From Paenibacillus sp. RC67 (GTDB taxonomy: Bacteria; Bacillota; Bacilli; Paenibacillales; NBRC-103111): DNA of 64,000 nucleotides. Under the pieces are notes generated by a model. It saw nothing but the letters and a program-made list of their open reading frames with translations, did no database searches and was not told the origin of the DNA. The first letter of the stretch is position 1. Each line of letters opens with the position of its first letter. The stretch covers positions 324,001 to 388,000 of the forward strand of contig NZ_CP125098.1 in the NCBI RefSeq assembly GCF_030020805.1. Direction: 5' to 3'. Made by a program: the position numbers and the translations under genes. Positions 36,231 to 44,284 of this stretch are shown in pieces.

Positions 36231-37353
36231 ATGACAGCTATTTTTCGCAGTAAAATGAGCTTTATTGTTCTAGCGACTGTGCTTTTGATCAGTGGTTGGT
36301 TGGGGGGCAAAGCCAGTCAGCGCCAAGACGCCTAACGAACAAGTCGTTTGCTTGGATCCGGGCCATCAGCTGTATGGCAACAATGCTCTGGAGCCAGCTT
36401 CTCCGGATTCGAATGAAATGAAGGCAAAGGTGACTTCGGGAACTAGGGGAGTCAAGACAAAGAAACCGGAATATGTCCTGACTTTGGAGGCTTCCCTGCA
36501 GTTGAAGGACAAGCTCGAGAAGCTAGGCTATGAGGTAGTTATGACCCGGGAAACCCATGAGGTGGACATTTCCAACATAGAGCGGGCACAGAAGTGCAAC
36601 GACGTCCAAGCGGATTTGGCAGTACGAATCCATGCGGATGGAGATAACTCTCCGAAAGCTCAAGGCATCTCCGTGCTGTACCCGGCATCGAGCAAGGGAA
36701 ATCAAGCATGGGTTGCCCAAAGCAAGGATGCGGCAGGCGTAATCCTGAACGAAGCGATAGCTGCAACAGGAGCCGTATCCAGAGGCGTTGTTCCGCGTTC
36801 GGATTTGACCGGCTTCAATTGGTCGACCGTTCCTTCCGTTCTAATAGAGATGGGCTTTATGACGAACCCAGAAGAAGATCAGAAATTATCTGATGCGGAT
36901 TATATGAATCGATTAACTAACGGTATTACCGCAGGTATCAATCAGGTATTGTCTTCCCTAGCTGACGAACCGGAAGTAGAAGGGCAGTCTCAAGTGTACT
37001 TGGGGGCGAACAGCCAATTGTTCGATTTCTCGAATGGAAAAATGATCCGTACCCAAGTAGCCCTTTCTCCGCAAATCGTGCAGCTTTCCGCTGCAAAAGG
37101 CAGCTGGGGCAAAGTGAGCACCTGGATTGGAGATAAATGGGTCTATCTCGGACAGGAGGCCTTCCCTGTAAAGCTTGTAGACAAACAAGCCATGCTTTCC
37201 GAGGACACTCCTTTCTATAGAAGTCCCTCAGATACGAACTCGGCAGGGCGGCTAACTGCACAGAACATAAATGTACACGCACAGTGGAACGACTGGTATT
37301 TAATAGAAACGTGGATGGGGAGCATGTGGATTTCCATAGGGAACGCAAGCTGA
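36231..37353 (+). pseudogene. N-acetylmuramoyl-L-alanine amidase (Amidase_3) with G-tract frameshift in the signal peptide
   Basis: This is a secreted cell-wall hydrolase that cuts the amide between N-acetylmuramic acid and L-alanine. The catalytic zinc residues are readable: His in VVCLDPGHQLY, His in VRIHADGD, and the Glu in PSVLIEMGFMTNPEED. The C-terminal Trp-rich repeats (VSTWIGDKWVYL, LIETWMGSMWISIG) match those of the carboxypeptidase upstream. The enzyme ORF has no good start: its first codon would be a GTG at 36292 without a signal peptide. In another frame, an ATG at 36231 behind GAGGAGGGAAGG encodes a perfect signal peptide that stops after 34 codons. Dropping one G from the GGGGGG run at 36302-36307 joins them to end in PVSA before KTPNE. 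The sequence as given is therefore frameshifted. Confidence 0.8.
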
Positions 37354-37370
37354 ATCTTGAATGGATTATG

Positions 37371-37399
37371 GAGGAGTCACCTAAGTGGCTCCTTCTTTA
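37371..37399 (+). terminator. Terminator after the amidase gene
   Basis: GGAGTCAC/GTGGCTCC with loop CTAA is followed by TTCTTT. Confidence 0.8.
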
Positions 37400-37501
37400 T
37401 ATCCACGGCTTATTTGCTGATAAAATTAAAAAGATTTACTGGTGAGCGGTTACCTTTTTCCTTCGTCTGCGTTGTTATTGGTGTGAAAGGAGGAGCCATG
37501 A

Positions 37502-38011
37502 TTGAAACGGTCCTTTGCCCTCGTCTATGATGGATTTTTTAATGATCTATATCGTTATGTTTACAGTAAAGTAGGCAACAAGTGGGACACCGATGATCTG
37601 GTCAGCGAAATTTTTCGCAAAGCCTTTGAAAAATATGAATCATTACAAGAACCGTCGAATGCCAAAGCATGGCTCTTCACGATTGCACGCAATACAATCA
37701 TCGACTTTTATCGAAGAAAGAAGGATGCTCTGGCGGGAGAGGCCATGGAATGGATTGCTTCACCGGAATCATTGGAGGGTGAGGTCGAGCAGGAAGAAGA
37801 GCTGGCGTGTTTGCAAAAGGTGCTGGCTTTTTTACCGGAGGATGAACGGGAGCTGGTTAAGCTCAAATATTTTGCAGGGCTCAGGCATCGCGAGATCGGG
37901 GAGGTCTTTAGCAAATCCGAAGAGGTTATTAAGATGCGTGCTTTCCGGTTGTTGAAGAAGATGAGTGTCCTTGTCAAAAACTGTCTGGAAGGTGTGAAAC
38001 GAAATGGATGA
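37502..38011 (+). CDS. ECF-type RNA polymerase sigma factor
   Basis: The protein has 169 residues. Region 2 lies at about 10-80 (FALVYDGFFNDLYRYVYSKV, DDLVSEIFRKAFEKYES, AWLFTIARNTIIDFYRR) and region 4 at about 105-160 (LPEDERELVKLKYFAGLRHR, EIGEVFSKSEEVIKMRAFRLLKK). It recruits RNA polymerase to an alternative promoter set. An ATG at 37498 opens a different, 10-codon frame. The TTG at 37502 has AAAGGAGG 8-9 nt upstream and is the real start. The anti-sigma gene overlaps its end by 8 nt, so synthesis is coupled. Confidence 0.9.
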   Translation: MKRSFALVYDGFFNDLYRYVYSKVGNKWDTDDLVSEIFRKAFEKYESLQEPSNAKAWLFTIARNTIIDFYRRKKDALAGEAMEWIASPESLEGEVEQEEELACLQKVLAFLPEDERELVKLKYFAGLRHREIGEVFSKSEEVIKMRAFRLLKKMSVLVKNCLEGVKRNG

Positions 38012-40004
38012 TAGCCGGATAGAACAATCGTTGCGCACTCTGAAGGACCGTATACCGGTAAATGAGGAGCTGAAGCAGCGACTCAAGCAAGAATTAGTGA
38101 AGCCCCGAAAACGGTTTGCCCTGCGTAAATGGGGTATCTTTGCTGCGGCAGCGGCTTTGCTTATCGGTGTGGGCGTTTTTACACTTCAAGGTCCCACTGG
38201 TATCCATAGTGTATCTGCCCAATCGCTTCAGGTGCAAAATCAAATATCGTTCGTCGATATCGGCTCGGGCAGTCCGCTGGACTTTTCAGAATATAAAGAT
38301 ACGATTTATATCCCCATTGCAGGAAAAGGGTTGTTCGCCTATGACAGCCAAGGGTTTCATCAACTGCTTAAACGTGAAGTAAGCAGTGCCAAAATCAACT
38401 CAAACGGCAAACAGCTGATCATTGCGGCAGACGGTTCTTTAGCCGTCTATGATCTGTCCTCCAAGCAGTACCGTGAGGTGCTTCGCAGTCAGAATGATAC
38501 CTATTATGAGCAACCGTCGTGGAAGGACGACCATACCATCCTGTATGTGAAAAGGGTAACGGAACCCGCTGGGGATCATGGATTTACGTTCAAAGAATCC
38601 GGGATCTATGAGCTGAATCTTACCAATCTGCAAAGCAAAAAACTGGGAGAGGGGTCCGCCCCCTCCTATGCCAATAAAGAAAATGCCATAGTCTTTGAGA
38701 AAAGGGTAGGGGATGAGCCGCAAATCGTTCGCAAAGAGTTAAAAGGCGGAGAAGAAACCGTCATAGATAACGGACGGTTCCCGTCTGTATCACCTGGAGG
38801 CGAATATATCGCCTATGTGAAAACGGAAGAAAACAACCGGGAGCTGAAGCCGGGAGCTTCTGTTCAAGAGCGTGTAGACCAAGTGTGGATCGCTGATTTG
38901 AATGGACAAACGAAGCGGTCGATTACCTATAATACTCCCAGTAAGTTGGTGTCCGAGCAGGAGTGGTTGAACAACCTGGAACCTGTGGATGTCCCACAGA
39001 TGCTCGTTCATTCCGGTCTGTTTAGCTACTATAATCCGGTCTGGAGTACGAAGTCGGATAGCTTGTATGTGCTGAAGGACAGGAACAATGAGGGACAAGG
39101 AATGAGCGTGATGCGCATTGATCTCTCCAGCAAATCCCTGCAGACCGAGGAGGTCGTGAGAGCCTTTAACCAGGCGGCTATTCTCCGTGATGATCTTTTT
39201 CTCCGCAGCCTTTTGGCAGGAAATCAGAAATGGGTGACAACATCCAATCCGCAACAAGTTAGCTTCTCAATTATCGGGAGCGGGACGGAGGATAATAAGC
39301 CATACGTTGATGTGGAGCAAAATAGAGCTTACACAGCAAATCCGGACTACTCTGTCGGTTATACCCGATATTATCTGATCCCCTCCAATAAAGGATATCT
39401 TATTGACCATATGGATAATATGCCTGGAGGAATAGATACCCTTGTTGGTGAGCAGAGGGATGGCACCATTGCCATAGAGGGGACGAACACGAAGCAGGAG
39501 ACGTTATTCTCCAATGCATCGATTCCGGAAAAGCTCCGGCCTGCCGGGAAATTCCGCATTGCTTCATTGGCGTACTTGACGAAGCAAAAGCAGGTTGTTT
39601 TTACGCTTCAAGCCCTGCAAGATCCATCTCAGCATCAACGATCCTCGGTGAAGGTCATTAAATACGATCTGGGTAGCAAGTCGTTCGAGGAGATTGCTGA
39701 TATCCAAGCGATAGCAGGTTGGAGCAATGTAGCTGTGGAGAGCCTTATCGTTTCGCCTGATGGACGTTACGCAGCGCTGGATCTTCTGTCGGACGATGAG
39801 TCGAGTGCTGGGTCCCATGTCTTATTGTTAGATATGGTGAAAAAGGCGAGTATACCGCTTGAAGAGCGGATAGTTGATACGGCAATTGAGGGAACGCATA
39901 CCTACTATTGGGAGGGCAGCAAGCTGCATTTCATGCTGAGCAGCAGTGGCCAAAAGCTTCATTATGTATGGAACGCATCAACCAAAACAATAGGTCGTCC
40001 TTAA
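38004..40004 (+). CDS. Membrane-anchored anti-sigma factor candidate with extracellular beta-propeller-like domain
   Basis: The protein has 666 residues. The first 45 residues are charged and cytoplasmic-like (MDDSRIEQSLRTLKDRIPVN). A membrane helix follows (GIFAAAAALLIGVGVFTL, about 47-66). The remaining 590 residues are extracellular and built of repeated short beta-strands with patterns such as FPSVSPGGEYIAYVKTEENN, VWIADLNGQTKRSITY and LIVSPDGRYAALDLLSD, as in WD40-like and TolB-like propellers. Overlap with the upstream sigma gene makes it the cognate anti-sigma factor, a common layout. The large propeller would be the sensor. Its ligand is unknown. A terminator follows. Confidence 0.78.
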   Translation: MDDSRIEQSLRTLKDRIPVNEELKQRLKQELVKPRKRFALRKWGIFAAAAALLIGVGVFTLQGPTGIHSVSAQSLQVQNQISFVDIGSGSPLDFSEYKDTIYIPIAGKGLFAYDSQGFHQLLKREVSSAKINSNGKQLIIAADGSLAVYDLSSKQYREVLRSQNDTYYEQPSWKDDHTILYVKRVTEPAGDHGFTFKESGIYELNLTNLQSKKLGEGSAPSYANKENAIVFEKRVGDEPQIVRKELKGGEETVIDNGRFPSVSPGGEYIAYVKTEENNRELKPGASVQERVDQVWIADLNGQTKRSITYNTPSKLVSEQEWLNNLEPVDVPQMLVHSGLFSYYNPVWSTKSDSLYVLKDRNNEGQGMSVMRIDLSSKSLQTEEVVRAFNQAAILRDDLFLRSLLAGNQKWVTTSNPQQVSFSIIGSGTEDNKPYVDVEQNRAYTANPDYSVGYTRYYLIPSNKGYLIDHMDNMPGGIDTLVGEQRDGTIAIEGTNTKQETLFSNASIPEKLRPAGKFRIASLAYLTKQKQVVFTLQALQDPSQHQRSSVKVIKYDLGSKSFEEIADIQAIAGWSNVAVESLIVSPDGRYAALDLLSDDESSAGSHVLLLDMVKKASIPLEERIVDTAIEGTHTYYWEGSKLHFMLSSSGQKLHYVWNASTKTIGRP

Positions 40005-40016
40005 AAGGAAACGGCA

Positions 40017-40054
40017 GGGGAGTCAACCGTTAACAGCGGTGTGGCTCCCTTTGT
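40017..40054 (+). terminator. Terminator of the sigma/anti-sigma operon
   Basis: GGGAGTC-CCG pairs with CGG-GGCTCCC (with small internal loops), then TTTGTT. Confidence 0.7.
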
Positions 40055-40090
40055 TCGCTATATAGGGTTATTTCAAAGGGTCATCGAATA

Positions 40091-40243
40091 CTACCGACGC
40101 TGCTGAGGGGCTCTTTTGGCTTTGGAGCACTTCAAGCAATACCGCTTGCCGTAGGCTCTTGCGTAGGCGACGATTTTGCGGATCATCGATTTATCCGGAA
40201 CTTTGGTGAATGGGCAAGGATCGGGGCAGGTATTCACTTCCAA
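40091..40243 (-). CDS. Small Cys-rich, zinc-ribbon-like ORF, probably 5'-truncated
   Basis: On the minus strand a frame ends at TAG 40091-40093 and reads CPDPCPFTKVPDKSMIRKIV, then AYARAYGKRYCLKCSKAKRAPQQRR. The C-x3-C and C-x2-C pairs, separated by a helical basic stretch, are the kind of ligands a small zinc site uses. Codon use is protein-like. Possible starts are a TTG at 40243 and a GTG at 40237, but neither has a ribosome-binding site. The reading frame continues into the sbnA-like gene without a real start. The 5' end may therefore be missing, at the same point where the sbnA-like gene is truncated. No family is named. Confidence 0.5.
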   Translation of the reverse strand: MEVNTCPDPCPFTKVPDKSMIRKIVAYARAYGKRYCLKCSKAKRAPQQRR

Positions 40244-41125
40244 GTGTTCGGAAAGATGGAGTGGATGAACCCTGCAGGCAGCGCCAAGGATAGGCCGGCG
40301 CTCTTCATGCTGCGCGAGGCTTTACGACGCGGTGAGATTACAACAGATAGCGTTGTAATCGAATCCAGCTCGGGCAATCTGGCGATAAGCCTTGCGCAAT
40401 TGTGCTGCTATTTGGGGCTGCGCTTTATTTGTGTTGTGGACCCCCGAACGACAGAGCAGCATAAGCAAATCATTCGTGCTTTTCACGGTGAAATCGATTT
40501 GGTGACAGAGCCGGACCGGGAGACTGGCGAATTTTTGCCTGCACGGCTGAGAAGAGTGGGGGAGCTGCTGCGGCAAATACCGAACAGCTATTGGACGAAT
40601 CAGTATGGGAACCCGGATAATTACCGCGCTCATGCCGAAACGACGATGACAGAAATCGGCGAGCAGCTCGGACCCATCGATTATTTATTTTGCGGTGTCA
40701 GCTCGTGTGGAACGATTCGGGGCTGTATGGAATACATCCGCAGCCGACAATGGTCAACGCGAATCATTGCGGTAGACGCAGAGGGAAGTATCATTTTCGG
40801 AGGAGTGAAGGGTCCCCGAAAATTCCCCGGTCTTGGATCCGGTATTACGCCCGCTTTGCATCGTTCTGATGTTGCTGACCTTGTCATGTATGTGTCCGAC
40901 AGGGAATGTGTCCAGGGCTGCCGCGACTTGGTCCGTCAGGAAGCCATTCTGGCTGGGGCATCCTCCGGCGGGGTCATAGCGGCTATCCGTCGATTAAGCG
41001 GCAGCATTCCCGAAGATGCGGTATGTGCTGCGATATTGCCGGATCGGGGCGAACGGTATCTGAACACCATTTATAATGATGAATGGGTAAGACAAGAGCT
41101 AGGCTTCGATCCGAGCTCGTTCTAG
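40244..41125 (+). pseudogene. SbnA-like O-phosphoserine/PLP-dependent synthase, N-terminally truncated
   Basis: The sequence reads as the SbnA branch of the cysteine-synthase fold, which with SbnB makes L-2,3-diaminopropionate. The PLP lysine is in NPAGSAKDRP, the substrate loop ESSSGNLAISLA follows, then WTNQYGNPDNYRAH, a Gly-rich GVSSCGTIRGC and the C-terminal AILPDRGERYLN. Family members begin about 30-32 residues earlier with an N-terminal helix and a G-(N/Q)-T-P-(L/M) motif. Here that part is absent. Upstream of GTG 40244 the frame stays open but without any family-like sequence, start codon or ribosome site. The missing N-terminus carries part of the active site entrance, so the product is likely inactive. 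Confidence 0.75.
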
Positions 41126-41136
41126 GAGGGCATAGC

Positions 41137-41910
41137 ATGATTTATTTGCATGACGGTCATATTCGCGAGACGGGGATGGACTGGAACGAATTGATCGGAG
41201 TAATTGAAGAAGTCATCAAAGTGAAAGAGAGCGGTCAAAGTGCGCATCCGTTGAAGCCGTATTTACGGTTTCCTGATGAGCCTGCCAATAGGATTATAGC
41301 AATGCCGGCTTACGTAGGAGGGGACTTCAACATTGCAGGCATCAAGTGGATTGCGAGCTTTCCCGGCAACCGGAGTCGTGGGCTGCCGCGTGCGCATAAT
41401 ACGATCTTGTTGAACGATGTCTCCACCGGGGAGCCGCTTGCTTTCTTTTACAGCGGGATGCTGAATGCTATTAGAACGGCTGCCGTTAGTGGTGTCATGC
41501 TTCGTGCTTATTTAGCATCACGGAGGTTGGATGAGCTGCGTGTAGGCATTATCGGTTGGGGGCCGATCGGAAGATTGCATCTGGAGATGTGCGAGCAGCT
41601 GCTTGGTGACAAGCTGAAGCATGTTACCTTGTATGACATTAATGGAATTGAACCCGGCACGGTACCCGCAAGACTTCGAGAGATCACAACCTTTGCGGAG
41701 GATTGGCGAACGGTCTACCATAATTCTAATGTATTGGCGACCTGCACTGTTGCGGCTGACAGGTATATCGATGAGGCCCCGAAACCAGGGGTATTGCTAG
41801 AGCCGATCTACTTCAATCCGATGGGATTGGCCCTATTTGACATCGGTATTGCGGATCATTATTTACGCGAGGCGCTTCATCGTAGAATTGGAATAAATCT
41901 GGAAATCTAA
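41137..41910 (+). pseudogene. SbnB-like N-((2S)-2-amino-2-carboxyethyl)-L-glutamate dehydrogenase with internal deletion
   Basis: The protein has 257 residues, whereas SbnB is about 330-340. The N-terminus (MIYLHDGHIRETGMDWNELI), LRFPDEPANRIIAMPAYVGG, the NAD-binding region (VGIIGWGPIGRLHLEM) and the C-terminus (YFNPMGLALFDIGIADHYL) are family-like. After 'YIDEAPKPGVLL' it jumps straight to 'EPIYFNPMG'. The roughly 65-70 residues that normally lie between (the catalytic second-domain part with the VVDDW stretch) are missing, with the frame kept. AGGAGGG lies 6 nt before the ATG, 12 nt after the sbnA-like stop. Together with the truncated sbnA neighbour this marks a decaying diaminopropionate pathway. 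Confidence 0.78.
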
Positions 41911-41936
41911 ATGTAGACAAGGATGGAACCTATAGG

Positions 41937-42021
41937 GTTGCCGTAACGCAAAAATGGAAGGAGCTGCTGCGCTAGCCGAGCGCTTAGCTTTGTCCAATTT
42001 CGTTATTGGCAACATTTTTTT
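41937..42021 (+). terminator. Long imperfect hairpin with T-run after the sbnB-like gene
   Basis: GTTGCCGTAACG pairs with CGTTATTGGCAAC across about 76 bp (with AAAATGGA/TCCAATTT inside), then nine T. It works as a terminator, but the stem is much longer than needed and may be a former mobile palindrome. Confidence 0.65.
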
Positions 42022-42124
42022 TTACAACAAGTGGTCAATAGGTATATTATTAAGATAGTAATATTTTTTGGATACAATTCTAACTACTCCTATAGGATAA
42101 AAAAATACGAAATGGAGGGGCAGC

Positions 42125-42502
42125 ATGTTCAATTCTCAAAGAAATCGTCAATGGATCATCCTGGTTTGGTTTGTCGTATGCTTAGTTGTGTTCCCATTAA
42201 CCCCTCCCATCTCACAAAACCTTACATTTGAAGAAAATGTATTAAGCCAGTTTAACGAAACGCCGGCTTTTATGCGGGTCGCGCCCGAATCTTCCAAGAT
42301 TACCGTTCCGGTACTCCTTCCCCCTGTACCCTGGTATGAAAAAGAGCCAAGTCCCGATCCATGCTACCCGCTTTTGATTGTCACCTTTTTTATATTTTTA
42401 CATTCCAAAATACCTAAGCTGTTAAAAAGGGTTGTACTCGCGCCACTGAAATACACCTCGGATTACGTGGTAGTTACTTATTCAAACCTGATAACCAAGT
42501 AG
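42125..42502 (+). CDS. Hypothetical membrane protein, 125 residues
   Basis: The protein is not recognised. It has an N-terminal hydrophobic helix (WIILVWFVVCLVVFPLTPP, about 10-28) that may be a signal anchor, a Pro-rich loop (VPVLLPPVPWYEKEPSPDPC) and a second helix (YPLLIVTFFIFLHS), ending in a basic, aromatic tail (PLKYTSDYVVVTYSNLITK). GGAGGGGC lies 6-7 nt before the ATG, so it is very likely translated. It precedes the YitT-like gene by 31 nt on the same strand and may be co-transcribed. Confidence 0.65.
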   Translation: MFNSQRNRQWIILVWFVVCLVVFPLTPPISQNLTFEENVLSQFNETPAFMRVAPESSKITVPVLLPPVPWYEKEPSPDPCYPLLIVTFFIFLHSKIPKLLKRVVLAPLKYTSDYVVVTYSNLITK

Positions 42503-42533
42503 GAATGAATAAGTGTAAGAAGAGGGGATTTCA

Positions 42534-43430
42534 ATGACTAATATTCCGTTATCACAAGAACAAATCGCTGCTCAGCATCAAAAAGTAACACGGACTAAAT
42601 TCTTTCGTAGAATCTTGTTAATGATCTTTGGATCAGCGTTATTCTCTATGGGACTCGAAATTTTTCTCGTTCCTAACAATATTATTGACGGCGGTATTGT
42701 AGGTATTTCGATTATTTTATCGCACCTGCTTCATATTCCGTTAGGAATCTTTCTGGTTCTGCTCAATTTGCCTTTTCTCATGATCGGCTACAAGCAGATT
42801 GGGAAAACCTTTGCTATATCGACGTTATTTTCTGTCCTTGTTATGTCAATTGGCAGCTCGCTCCTGCATTCGATTAAACCGTTCACTATGGACCCGCTGC
42901 TGGCGGCCGTGTTCGGAGGCGTTATTCTTGGTATTGGCGTGGGCTTGGTTATTCGTTCGGGCGGATCGCTTGACGGTACCGAGATCGTAGCTATTCTGTT
43001 CAGTAAAAAAACGCCATTCTCTGTAGGCGAAATCGTTATGTTCTTCAACCTGTTTATTCTTAGCAGCGCCGGCTTCGTCTTCGGCTGGGATCACGCGATG
43101 TATTCTCTTATTGCTTACTTCGTTGCTTATAAAATGCTCGATATCACGATCGAAGGCTTGGATCAATCCAAATCGGTATGGATCATCAGTGACGAATCGG
43201 AAAAAATCGGACAAGCTATCACCTTCCGGCTTGGCCGCGGCGTAACGTATTTGAAGGGAGAGGGCGCATTTAGCGGGGACGACAAAAAGGTCATCTTCAG
43301 CGTCATCACCCGTCTGGAGGAAGCGAAGCTTAAATCTATTGTGGATGAGCACGACCCGAATGCATTTCTCGCTATCGGCAACATTCATGATGTGAAGGGC
43401 GGACGCTTTAAGAAAAAGGATATTCACTAA
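42534..43430 (+). CDS. YitT-family membrane protein
   Basis: The protein has 298 residues. The N-terminal half has about five hydrophobic helices of the YitT_membrane domain (FGSALFSMGLEIFLVPNN, IIDGGIVGISIILSHLLHIPLG, IRSGGSLDGTEIVAILF). The C-terminal DUF2179 domain (about 205-290) reads VWIISDESEKIGQAITFRLG, RGVTYLKGEGAFSGDDKKV and LKSIVDEHDPNAFLAIGNIH. The family is widespread in Bacillota, with suggested but unproven transport functions. A good GAGGGGA site lies before the ATG. Confidence 0.9.
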   Translation: MTNIPLSQEQIAAQHQKVTRTKFFRRILLMIFGSALFSMGLEIFLVPNNIIDGGIVGISIILSHLLHIPLGIFLVLLNLPFLMIGYKQIGKTFAISTLFSVLVMSIGSSLLHSIKPFTMDPLLAAVFGGVILGIGVGLVIRSGGSLDGTEIVAILFSKKTPFSVGEIVMFFNLFILSSAGFVFGWDHAMYSLIAYFVAYKMLDITIEGLDQSKSVWIISDESEKIGQAITFRLGRGVTYLKGEGAFSGDDKKVIFSVITRLEEAKLKSIVDEHDPNAFLAIGNIHDVKGGRFKKKDIH

Positions 43431-43436
43431 AAAACA

Positions 43437-43478
43437 AGGCAGCTCCAGGAGGTTATTTAGCCTCAGGGCTGCCTTTTT
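43437..43478 (+). terminator. Terminator between converging YitT-like and aminopeptidase genes
   Basis: AAGGCAGC-CC pairs with GG-GCTGCCTT, with an inner AGGAGG/CCTC stem and a T-run. Confidence 0.85.
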
Positions 43479-43508
43479 CATATAGAGAATGGGAAGGTGG
43501 ACCAATCG

Positions 43509-44258
43509 TTAATCCTGCGCTGTTAAAATAAGCGGCCCATTGGCAGTAATTGCAACTGTATGCTCATATTGTGCCGATAAGCTGCCGTCCACCGTTCTCG
43601 CTGTCCAGTCGTTAGCATCCATCATGGCATGCCAGCCTCCGGTGTTGATCATCGGCTCGATGGTAATGATCATGCCTTCCTTTAAGCGAAGACCTGTTCC
43701 TGGTTTCCCAAAGTGGGGAACCTGCGGGTCCTCATGCAAGGTGGGTCCGACGCCATGTCCGCAAAAGTCTCTAACCACTGAGAAGCCCGTCGGCTCTACG
43801 AACGATTGGATCGCATGACCGATATCGCCGAGACGGTTTCCGACCAGTGCCTGCTCAATGCCTTTATACATCGATTGTTGAGTAATCTCCATTAATCGAC
43901 GGGCCTCTTCCGAGATGGTGCCTACCGCATAGGTCCAGGCTGAATCGGCCAGACTACCGTTCAAATTAATCACAAAGTCAATGGTGACAATATCGCCGTC
44001 CTGCAGCGGACGCTCATTCGGAAATCCGTGACAAATCTCGTCGTTGATCGAGGCACAGGTGGCGTAGCGATAGCCATTGAATCCTTTCTGCTCCGGTGTT
44101 GCTCCGATTTGAGCCATGAAACGCTCTGCGAAAGCATCGATTTGCAGTGTGGTCATTCCTGGACGGATGATCTTGGCGATCTCCTTGTGCAGCGCAGCAA
44201 CTTGTTTGCCTGCTTCATGCATCATGCGGATTTCTTGTTCTGTTTTTATCGTTATCAT
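43509..44258 (-). CDS. map: Methionine aminopeptidase, type I
   Basis: This cobalt/manganese-type enzyme removes the initiator Met from new proteins, about 250 residues. All metal ligands of the family can be read: Asp in VTIDFVIN, Asp in LADSAWT, His in CGHGVGPTLHEDP, Glu in ITIEPMIN, Glu in YEHTVAIT. The substrate-pocket His is in INDEICHGFP. The frame begins at an ATG at 44333, but the ATG at 44258 has AAAGGAG about 8 nt upstream. It lies 26 nt after the stop of a TetR regulator gene, apparently in one operon under a palindromic operator. A house-keeping map is normally inside the ribosomal-protein operon, so this is probably an additional, regulated copy. Confidence 0.9.
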   Translation of the reverse strand: MITIKTEQEIRMMHEAGKQVAALHKEIAKIIRPGMTTLQIDAFAERFMAQIGATPEQKGFNGYRYATCASINDEICHGFPNERPLQDGDIVTIDFVINLNGSLADSAWTYAVGTISEEARRLMEITQQSMYKGIEQALVGNRLGDIGHAIQSFVEPTGFSVVRDFCGHGVGPTLHEDPQVPHFGKPGTGLRLKEGMIITIEPMINTGGWHAMMDANDWTARTVDGSLSAQYEHTVAITANGPLILTAQD

Positions 44259-44284
44259 GTTTTTTCTCCTTTGGGGTAAGGCTT

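Noticed and set aside
40020..40243. N-terminal part of the sbnA-like gene in another frame
   Set aside because: All three plus frames were read. None shows the expected GxTP motif or a start with a ribosome site.
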